A stretch of 64,000 nt of DNA from Calycina herbarum (lineage: Eukaryota > Ascomycota > Leotiomycetes > Helotiales > Pezizellaceae), in NCBI GenBank assembly GCA_001414485.1, contig LLEY01000044.1, positions 359,029-423,028 of the forward strand, read 5' to 3'. The position numbers were made by a program, and so were the translations under genes. Positions 55,258 through 64,000 of this stretch are shown here, one piece after another. The stretch's first letter is position 1, and each line of letters begins with the position of its first letter. The notes below the pieces were generated by a model that was given only the letters and a program-made list of their open reading frames with translations, did not search any database and was not told where the DNA came from.

Positions 55258-58249
55258 ATGCCCCGGAAGGCGCCCCAATACGATGATTACCGCGTTGCAG
55301 TGCAACAGGTTTGGTCTCCCCCTCCACATCCCAAGGCTTCAACTAACAATTTCCAGATCATTCTTTCCTCCTCAGATACAGACTACCTCGACCAACTGAT
55401 ACCCGCCCTCAAAGATGCCACAAACTCCGGTCGAACCGCGGGGCTCATGCAGAGCTTGTCGCAATACGCAGAGGAGCGCGAGGCTGACATCGAGCGAGTC
55501 GGCATGACAAAACACGACGAATTCCTCTCCTCCGTAAACCAACTACAGAAAGTGCGAGAAGGCACCATGGAACTCACAGCCGAGATCCTAAAGCTCAACC
55601 AATCCATCCAATCCAGCACCGAGAAACTAGCCGCTCAAAAGGGAGCCTTGGTGGACACAAAAGCCGTACGGCAGAACATCGCAGAGGCCTCTGACGCACT
55701 GCAAGATTCGTTGAAGGTCCTACACGCTGTCAACCAAGCACATGATCTTATACGGAAGAAGAAATACTATGGGGCGTTGAAGGCTTTGGACGATCTGCAG
55801 AACGAACATTTGATCCCTACGATCCAGAACAAATATGCGACTCAGCACAAGCTCGCAGATATAATACAGAAATCTATTCCTTCCTCGCAAAAAGCCATTT
55901 CCGAAGCTGTTATGAGTGACCTGAATACATGGTTGTACCGGATTAGGGAGACTTCACAATTCTTGGGCGAGGTTGCTTTTTACCATACTGAGCTGCGGAG
56001 GACGAGGCAGAAGGAACGTATGGAGGGGAATCCATACCTAGCAAACTTCAAACTTAATTCTGCGATTGAGCTGGTTTTTGATGAGAGTGAGGAGTTTGAT
56101 GTTTTGGATAATGAGGAATTGCAAGTTGACTTTACGCCACTATTCGAATGTTTACACATCCATGAAGCACTTGGTCAGAGTGACAAATTCAGGGCGGATT
56201 ATGCGGCTACAAGAAGGCAACAAAAGGAGCTGTTATTACCAACAGTTGTCAATCTTCTGGAAGATGACGAGAGTAGTTTAAGCAGTTTATTAGAAGGCAT
56301 TGCCGGATTTGCCATAATCGAGAAAGCTACCATGAGGAGAGCCCATAATTTACGTTCGCCTGTTGATGTAAGTCTGCGGAGCTGAAGCAAGAACCATACA
56401 TTTACTTATTATATTCAGGTTGACGAACTCTGGGATTCCATGTGCGGTACAGCTATCAAACTCATCACGAAAGCTCTGGATACGGTCGATAACGCCGAGG
56501 TTCTATTGAAAATTAAAGGGGTTATCGCTCTATTTATTCAGACTATGGATGTAAGTTTGCCACTTCAACCACAATAGCCTCTCGCTGACTCGTTTCAAAA
56601 GGGCTGGCAATACTCAGTCACCGCTCTCGACAACTTCTTGCTGAAGCTTTTCGAAAAGTATGCCGAGTTACTCAAGAAGAGATTCAGCGACGATTTCCAA
56701 GAGGTATGTAGACATTTCTCGAATTCTGTATGCATATTGATTTGTTCCAGATTGTCTCCAGCGACGACTACATGCCGATGCCCATCGATAATATGGATGA
56801 GTACGATAAAGTGGTCAACGTCAGTTGGTTTACGCCAGAAAAACCAAGAGAGGAGCTCGTGTCAGTATACTCTACTCCCTACTGATTATAAATACTAACT
56901 TTAAACCAGATTCCCATGCGTTCTCCCATTTTCTCAAATGTATCCCCTATGCTGCATCGATATCCGAAACTTCCTCAACCAATTTTATTTCTTCTCGGAT
57001 GATCATTTCCGGCAACCGAATGTGATCGATGAGACTCTCAAAAAAGTAAGTACACTTCACAACAACAGGAAGATAGTCCACGTACCCATATACTAACATC
57101 CAATCCAGTCACTCGACCAACTCCTCTCCCAAAAAGTCTGCAGTTCACTAGTCGAACGTCTGAACTCCCAATACCTAGGTCAAATAGTGCAAATCTTAAT
57201 AAACCTCGAACACTTTGAAATCGCCTGCAAAGAACTCGAACAACTCCTCATCGCCGCGCGCTCCTCCACCTCAGCAGGCGGTCCAATCGTCCTCGATGCA
57301 ACGGAGGAATTCAGAAGTAACAAGAAGACAGCTGAGAAACGGATCTTCGAACTCGTGAATTCAAAGATTGATGATTTGGTGGAGACGGCGGAGTATGATT
57401 GGTATGTATTTCAAAAGGGAAAGGGGGAGGAAGGAAGGGGAGGAAGAAGGAGAAAGGCTAACGATGGAAATTAGGATGGCACCAACTTTAACGAGTGAGC
57501 CGAGTGGGTATATGCAAACCCTCACCGGATACCTTGAGAACATCATGTCCTCTACCCTCCTAGGTCTCCCACGAGAGATCAAGGAACTAATTTACTTCGA
57601 CGCCCTCTCTCACATCGCGAGCGAGATCCTTGTATGTCCCCCTCTACCCTCATACCCCTCCTCCCTCCCCCCCCTTCCCATCCTCTCCCAGTCTAACCAG
57701 ACCCCTCCATCCTCTTCGTCTGATCAGCCTCTAACGGTCTAGAAACTCCCCCTCAACGCCTCCGTAAAGAAAATAAACCCCAACGGCGTAGCCGCCCTCT
57801 CAAAAGACGTAGCCTTCCTCTCCGCCTTCATCGACACCCTAGAGAACTCCTTCATCCTCAAAGAGAATCTCGATGAACTACAGCAAACCATCGCTCTAAT
57901 GCAAACCGATAATCCGGATGAGTATTACGATGCGAGTATTCGAAATAGAAAATTTGGACGGGTGGATGCTTACAATGGTCCGGTGTTGTTGGAGAAGTAT
58001 GTGTTCCCCCCCACCCCCCCTTTTACCCAGACTTTTGGATTTCGTGTTGGAGGGGAAGTTTTGGGAGTTGGGGCGTTAGACTCGGTGTTCGGTTTTTGTT
58101 TTGGAGTGAAATGGCGAGCGGAGGCGAGAAGAAAAGTGATGAAGTCATGCTAACTTCTTCCCAACAGGCTTACACACTCTGTCACAAGCCCTACCGTCAC
58201 GACGAACGATCGATTAGCGAATTTCTCGTCGAGATTCGGGATGCGGTAA
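55258..58249 (+). CDS. SEC15: exocyst complex subunit SEC15
   Basis: Ten exons: 55258-55308, 55357-56367, 56419-56550, 56602-56703, 56751-56860, 56910-57045, 57109-57401, 57475-57631, 57743-57996, 58168-58249; 775 aa. Tethers secretory vesicles at the plasma membrane; SEC15 is the subunit that binds the Rab Sec4. Family blocks: SDTDYLDQLIPALKDATNSG, HDEFLSSVNQLQKVREGT (coiled coil), LHAVNQAHDLIRKKKYYGALKALDDLQ, KRRGNPY-like region EGNPYLANF, WDSMCGTAIKL, NFLNQFYFFSDDH, LLGLPREIKELIYFDALSHIA. The first intron is 48 nt (16 codons), so a frame also runs through it; its AACTAAC branch point and the family N-terminus favour splicing. Converges on HAP5. Confidence 0.95.
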
Positions 58250-58762
58250 GAGAAGTCGCGAGAATGGGAATTTCGGGATGCAGAAAGAAAGATTGGATGA
58301 GCAGCGACTTGGCAGGCGAAGGACGCCACGGTTGGGAAAGCGGAAGGAAAGGAGATGCTAGGTATGAACGAGACAGCTCAAGCTTCCTGGTTTGACTCGA
58401 AGAGGAAAGTATACTGGAGAATCTTCAAACGACATGCTGAAGTGGTCCCGTACATCAATTCTAACGCCTGAACGCGGGAGTCAGTTGAGGCAGAGTCAAG
58501 GGTTTTTTGAACTGGCACAATTGGTCAGGCAAGTTCATGGTTCGAGGCAAATATCTCACATCACTGTAAAACGAAGGTACAAAATAAAAGGATCCACTAT
58601 GAATTTTATGCCCATTGCCCATGTACTGTACGATCCAAGCGCCAATCGCTACTGTGAATAGGGGGTACTCGTTTCCTTCCGATAGACACAAAACTCCAAA
58701 AAGCACACAGGATGTCATCTACCACCCTCTCCACCTCCCTCAATCGCCATTCCTTCAATAAT
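58250..58762. other. convergent intergenic region
   Basis: Between the 3' ends of SEC15 and HAP5. No gene seen. Confidence 0.45.
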
Positions 58763-60064
58763 TTAACCAACTTCATAATCGCGCTCACCCTCAGCATCAG
58801 CATCAGCATCTCCTCCATCATTGCGTGGATAGTTGTGACCTGCATCATGACCCACTGAAGGATCATGGGGTCTCTGTTGTTGAACTTGATACATGTTCTG
58901 CTCCACCACTGTTAGTCTTCTCATTACACCAACTTGTGCGGGGGGGATAAAGACTGGGGATTCGGTGAATAAGACACCTCTGTGGGTATATGCGATGACT
59001 TTTAAATTTGAAACATCTTCGGGGCTTACTTGTTGAGGCTGTCCCATTCCGGTGTAGCCATAGATTCCCTCCATCTCATTGTACATTCCCTGGGGTGGTG
59101 CTCCGTAGGTAGCTGCTGGGTTTGGTTGGGCATAGACAGGTTGGGGATGGAACTCTTGCTCGGGGAGACCTGGAGCGGGCATGTAAGTGGGTGGTTGTGG
59201 CATGTGTTGGGCTGGGTTGTGAGGTTGTTGTTGCGGAACATGTTGAGGAGGGAGTTGAGTGCCGGCTGGTTGACCTGGGACTCCTCCTTGTGGTGGGGCA
59301 GCACCTGTTTGGGCTTTCTTTGCGTCGTCGCGGGGTACGATATCGATTAAGAAATCAAACATGTCGGATTTGGCCAACGCGGATGCGATATCCGATCTCT
59401 GCAGTGTTCGACGCTTATTCTCCTCGGCGTGAATCCAGGCGCGCATGGTAAGTTCTGTGATGAAGATGTCGCAACCCTTTGCAAATAATATGGGTGCCTC
59501 TGCCGAGATCATCTTGACATCTGGGTCGGCCTTCATGACCTTCTTAATTCGCGCCAGCGGGAGCTGGTGAAGTTTGTAGTCGTGCGTCTCGGTTTCCAAG
59601 TGGGAGATTATGTGCTGCCAGTAGGTGGTGAGGATGTCCTTGTAGTTGCCGTGAAGACCTTGGTTGACCTATGCCCGTCATCAGTGAAAGCTCCTCCACA
59701 CTGCGACGGAAGATTCCTACATTGGCCCAGGCACCCGTATAAAACTCCGCGACGGGCGCATATCCTTGAGAGGCGAGCTAGAGAAATCAGTCAGTCGATC
59801 GGCCCTTGATGCATCGGGATGGTATGCGCGATGCGCGAAGCCATTTGGGTGAGAACGTACAGCAGCACTGGCACCTGTCGCAAGAAGCAGTCATTAGCCA
59901 ATGAATCTCGACGGGGTACAAGAGGACGATTTGGTTTGCTTTCATAGGATCGTGGAATTCTCGGGAAACTTACCATAATGACCTCCATGGCTGGTATCAT
60001 AGACCGGCTGTGTGCGTTGGCCTGGTAGTCCGTGGGACGAAGGTGGTGGGTTTTGGGAATCCAT
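58763..60064 (-). CDS. HAP5: CCAAT-binding factor subunit HAP5/HapE (NF-YC)
   Basis: Four exons: 59974-60064, 59861-59874 (14-nt microexon), 59721-59777, 58763-59668; 355 aa. With Hap2 and Hap3 forms the trimeric CCAAT-binding complex. The conserved core starts in exon 4 with [19 protein letters not shown], then the NF-YC histone fold (about residues 85-165): [78 protein letters not shown]. After it comes a Pro/Gln-rich tail of ~190 residues, usual in filamentous fungi, ending in an acidic DADADAEGE run. The microexon encodes only GASAA and keeps frame with good GT..AG ends. Confidence 0.95.
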
Positions 60065-61873
60065 GTTCACTCTGGTCAAGTTGCGGTGATGTGTGAGGGG
60101 TGGTGAGGTTGCGCGATGGGCGCGGTCGCAGGAGATGCGATATCGAAGTCGATATCGATCCAATGAATTCGGTCGCTGGATGCGATGTCTGTCGAGGAGA
60201 GTGAGTCGAGTCCGGCCGTCGAGTCCTTGGTCTGTCGACTTGTGTTTGTTGGAGGCACAGGCACGGCGATTTGCTTTCACACCGTTATGGTTCAGCGGTT
60301 CAGCGCAGGCGGCGGAAGCTGACCGTCCGAGTTGGTGACGTCCGGTGAAGCTGCAGCCGAAAGTGCAGAATGCAAAGGGCAAAAAAGGGAGGTTGTCGCA
60401 CGCTTCAATTCAGTTTGCGCGACGTGGATGAGGATCTCGCGATTGTTGACAGTCGCAACGAATTCGCTGGTGTGATTGGTTGTCTTGGGGAAGCTTTGAT
60501 GGTTGGGTTGCCTCGTTGCTGCGGAACTTGGTGAGGGCGTGAGGGCCGTTCGGTTGGCTCCAGAGGATTTGAGGCGGCGACTGGGTGAGAAAGCGAGCCA
60601 GTCTCCACGACTCGTTTTTGATCAGGCCGTGAGCACTACCTGAATTCCCGTCCTATGGGAAGGGAGAGATGATGATACGACGTTGGGATTGGTCTTCGGT
60701 TCCTGTTCCTGAATGATGGACAAAGGACCCGGTTGTGTGTGAGAGTGTGTGTGAGAGTGTGTGTGAGAGAGAGAGTGTGTGTGTAAGGTGTGAGGCGTGT
60801 GGTTGTAAAATGGAGGGGGAAGGTCAACTAATGAGGGGAAGGTATGGGAAAGTATGGGAAAGTATGGGAAAGTATGGGAACGTATTCGCGGTACAAGTAC
60901 GGTATGGACGAGTTGAGTAGCAGGAGCATCCAAGTATTCACTCGATCGACATATAACACATTTACTGGCACCACTGGATTCGTGGAGGCGGCTTATGCTT
61001 ATATGTATCAGGCTGGCATAGACGGACCCAGGCTAGTTATTCTTCACATTGGGCAGCTTTCTCGTGCATCTCCCGGTATTCAGTCCTCATGTGTGTGGTT
61101 CGGTGTGGTGTGTGGTGGTGTGTAGTGGTGTGGGTATGCGCTGGCTTTCATCGCAAGCCACTTTGCAGGGCAACATCATCCCACCACCATCCCACGCTCT
61201 CTTTACGACACCACGAACAAGGCTGAGTTGGGGGAACCGGAGACCTGGTCGTCTACTTCTACTTCTATCAGTGCCCAATGCCATCTTACGATTCATCCTC
61301 AGCCAATCGTAAAAATGAAGCGGTGAAAGTAGCATTCCTGGTAAAACATGGCGGAGCCATCCCTCATCGTCATCGTTTTGTTCATCTTCAACGGTCCTTC
61401 CGTATTTTCCGTATTTTCCGTATTTTCCCTATTCACTGCCAATAATTCTTGGAATAGATTCCTCTTTTCTTTTCCATGCTTAGGCTGTGCTGTCTTGACC
61501 CACTTTGGTGAGTGAGTTGAGTTTTGTCGTGGTGGAGAAAAGGCACTCAATATATGTACTCGTGAGAAGCCTTCTACTTGCAGCTAGAAATCGCAAGAAA
61601 AATTATCCTCGAGTTGTAGAAGAATTTAAATGTTTTGAACAGTACTATACCAACAACTTGGAACAATCGAAGCAATTCAACCCTTTTGCTGGAGAAGGTC
61701 TGGTTTGGTGACATCCATTTGTGCTGCTGCTGCCATTCGAAGCGGATCGTATTCTACGCTAGGCCCAACCGAGACTAGGCCTGCCGCTAAAATCTTTCCC
61801 TTCTTGAAATTTTTGTGCAGCCAGAAAGGTTCCCCAGAGCTCAAGCGTCGAAAACTTCAACTCCCAAGCAATC
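60065..61873. promoter_or_regulatory. divergent upstream region of HAP5 and FCF2, with simple repeats
   Basis: About 1.8 kb without a supported gene. Contains a GTGTGTGAGA microsatellite (60735-60785), four AAGTATGGGA units (60841-60880) and three CGTATTTTC units (61401-61428). Confidence 0.45.
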
Positions 61874-62809
61874 ATGGCTGATGATGATCTTTCCGACGAC
61901 CAGCTCCAGCAACTGCTAAAGGATGCTGAGCAGAGGTTGAGGGCAGCCAAAGGCAAAGGTGTCCAAGAGACCTCGTTGGCAACCCTCCAAAGGTATGTCG
62001 CACAATTCCCCCTCCGACCCCTCCATGTCGCGCGACCTCCTGCTAACAAGATGCGCATCCAGACTTCCCAAAATTACCTCGGATAGTCCTATCAACTCAT
62101 ACATACAAAAGACCAAGCAAGGCGCACAAATCGATCCTTCTATGCTTGTAAAGGCGGAAGACCGAAAACTCGCGAATGGCATCAGGATTGTGGAAGACCC
62201 CATCATGGTCAAGGCGAAGGCTGAAAAGGTAAGCTCTTACCACTTCTTCCTTCTACTTATGTTCTTCGATGAGGAAAATATCCAAAATTCTTGACGCGGG
62301 ATCTGGTCCCGTCTTGGGTACCACCCTGCACAAAATGATTTCTTATTTTCATAGTTACACTGAGAAGAAACGAACACATTTATTTCTGAAATTGAGCTCT
62401 TCCTCCAAACAGAAACTAATTGTGATTATAGACTGCGAAAGCTACTGCCGGTGCAGACTGGTTCAATCTCCCAAAGACCGTCCTCACTCCAGAACTCAAA
62501 CGAGACCTTCAATTGCTCCGCATGAGATCGGTCCTCGACCCTAAGCGTCATTACAAAAAGGAAGCTTCCAAGCCTCAAGTGCCTGAATATTCACAAGTCG
62601 GTACCATCATCGAAGGACCAACAGAATACTTCAGTTCCAGACTCTCCAACAAGGACAGGAAACGAACCTTGGTTGAAGAGACCCTTCAACGCGAGAAGAC
62701 TACCCAACGTTTCAAGTCTAAATACAATGAGATCCAGGAGGCGAAAACAAGCGGCAAGAAGGCGCACTATAAAAAGATGCGGGAACTGAGAAGGGGCAAG
62801 AAGGCTTGA
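61874..62809 (+). CDS. FCF2: pre-rRNA processing protein FCF2
   Basis: Exons 61874-61992, 62063-62228, 62432-62809; 220 aa, close to yeast Fcf2. Nucleolar protein needed for early pre-rRNA cleavages and 40S maturation. The N-terminal third is acidic then helical (MADDDLSDDQLQQLLKDAEQRL). The Fcf2 domain starts at exon 3: TAGADWFNLPKTVLTPELKRDLQLLRMRSVLDPKRHYKK, continuing through VGTIIEGPTEYFSSRLSNKDRKRTLVEE and ending in a basic tail (KMRELRRGKKA). Both introns are supported by frame. Converges on the PNP gene with only 79 bp between stop codons. Confidence 0.95.
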
Positions 62810-62888
62810 TTACTATTTGATCCATCTTCGTTCTATTCAATTCCATATACGACGCAAAACATCGAAGCTATGGCCATCATGGTACAAA

Positions 62889-63910
62889 TCAGTTGTCCGA
62901 GTCGATCATTTCAACGAGCTCTACGATCAAATCCTAAGGCTATCATTAGCATGGCCAACTTGCTACAAGAGCGCAAGAACATACCTTTACGTCATCTGCA
63001 ACAGTACGAGTAGCTGCCAAAACTTCTGCATGATTCACACCACCAACCTCCATGGCTTTGTTGGTTATGTGGGTTTGAACTTCAGGGTCACTGCCCATTG
63101 GAGGTGGTTCATGGACAGCAGTATTCGTCACAATGCTGACTCCAAAGACTCTCATCCCCGAGTGTCTCGCCACAATGACTTCTGGAACAGTTGACATTCC
63201 TACAAGATCTCCGCCAAGCATAGAAAGCATACGAGTCTCCGCTCGAGTTTCGTAACTAGTAGGTTAGCCAAGTCCTGAAATCTGAAGGACCATTGCCAGA
63301 TTCTCATATTCATGAAGCTTTACATTCATTACTGTGCTGTGGATGAAGAGCAAACTTACCATGGACCTGCAGCAAACGTATATACTCCCTCATCCAATTT
63401 ATGGACCTGACCACATCTCGCCCAAGCCAAGTGGGCTTTGCGGCGGAGATCGAGATCATAAGCATCTGACAAAGCCAAAAATCTGGGCCCGAATTCATCA
63501 ACGTTGGGTCCGCGCAATGGGCTTAAACCTGCGAGGCCGGCGAGGTTGATGTGCTATGGTTACTCGTTAGCTTAGAGAAATCAAATTCAAGTCTTTTTTT
63601 CAATTACTCACATCGTTTATGATGACAATATCTCCTACTTTGTAACTCTTGTTCAGACTCCCTGCTGCGTTTGTGACTTTTTTTAATTGTTAGTTGTTGT
63701 AATTTTACTTTTTTGGGTGTTGAATGTATGGGGGCTTGCGGGGATTCGTGACTGGTTTTTCAGGAAATTCTTGCGCGCCTTCCCTAGTGGTGACGAATCT
63801 GTGTTGGGGGTTGTGGAAAGTAAGACTCACTGATACAGATCTCTACACCTAGAAGTTTCAATACTCGAATTGGGAAGGTGGCTTCTTGGAAGGAGTGGCC
63901 TTCGTAGTAA
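62889..63910 (-). CDS. PNP1: purine nucleoside phosphorylase, 5' part outside window
   Basis: Exons 63831-63910, 63612-63676, 63360-63553, 62985-63255, 62889-62933; the N-terminal exon or exons lie beyond the right edge. Cleaves inosine/guanosine with phosphate to base and ribose-1-phosphate. Blocks: [31 protein letters not shown] (base/phosphate pocket), [62 protein letters not shown], and SIVTNTAV (the Asn of the purine site). The last exon is only 15 codons ([14 protein letters not shown]). Methylthioadenosine phosphorylase is less likely because of the GLSPLRGPN and base-pocket blocks. Confidence 0.93.
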
Positions 63911-64000
63911 CTGTTCGAGTGATTGTGTTAGCTGGGTTGGATTTCCCATCTTGTAATTCCCTTGCTTTTTTTCTTTTTTTCTTTTTGGCGGGGGGGGGGG
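63911..64000. other. intron end and homopolymer at the window edge
   Basis: Intron sequence of the PNP gene with T-rich CTTTTTTTC runs and a terminal run of at least 10 G. The run may be a sequencing or assembly edge. Confidence 0.4.

Noticed and set aside
1..64000. CRISPR arrays, bacterial operons, riboswitches
   Set aside because: The window is fungal nuclear DNA with spliced genes; no spaced identical repeats of that kind were seen.

Overview
The window is nuclear DNA of a filamentous ascomycete (Pezizomycotina). Short introns of about 50-80 nt carry GT..AG ends and CTAAC/CTGAC branch points. Gene families such as a CCAAT-factor subunit, a HeLo-like/NACHT protein and a bifunctional ADE5,7 enzyme point the same way. 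Repeats show C-to-T/G-to-A decay at CpA, the mark of repeat-induced point mutation (RIP). A leotiomycete is my guess from the general look of the proteins; I could not test it. Exon boundaries were worked out by hand from frame, splice signals and family conservation.

Layout. 1-13.9 kb is gene-poor: a short two-exon membrane protein (2904-3301), an inverted duplication (1491-1700), a hAT-type MITE with a perfect 8-bp target duplication (3767-4215), then AT-rich DNA holding a three-layer nest of LTR insertions (5622-12649) whose largest member is a full-length RIP-decayed Ty3/Gypsy element (5825-12218). 13.9-38.6 kb is gene-dense: a secreted Ser/Thr/Pro-rich protein, an SDR enzyme, a derlin, the centromeric histone H3 variant, homoserine kinase, ADE5,7, PDX1/SNZ, a FUN14 protein, aminopeptidase P, an importin-13-like karyopherin and an SLP1-type SUN-domain protein. 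39.4-49 kb is accessory: an alpha/beta-hydrolase pseudogene, a Nudix protein with a degenerate box, a HeLo-like/NACHT (NLR-like) protein, and a second AT-rich island in which three solo LTRs interrupt a long inverted-repeat element. 49.6-64 kb is again conserved housekeeping: a Mei2-type RNA-binding protein, exocyst SEC15, HAP5/HapE, FCF2, and a purine nucleoside phosphorylase cut by the right edge.

How the genes fit together. There is no operon-like pathway. Homoserine kinase (threonine) and ADE5,7 (purines) are divergent across about 300 bp, and PDX1 and FUN14 are also divergent. AMPP/importin and derlin/CENH3 share divergent upstream regions; SDR/derlin, SEC15/HAP5 and FCF2/PNP are convergent. 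The most unusual content is the layered transposon history with intact target duplications at every level, the inverted duplication of a coding fragment, a small hairpin repeat found in a mei2 intron and elsewhere, and the NLR-like gene beside a young-LTR island.
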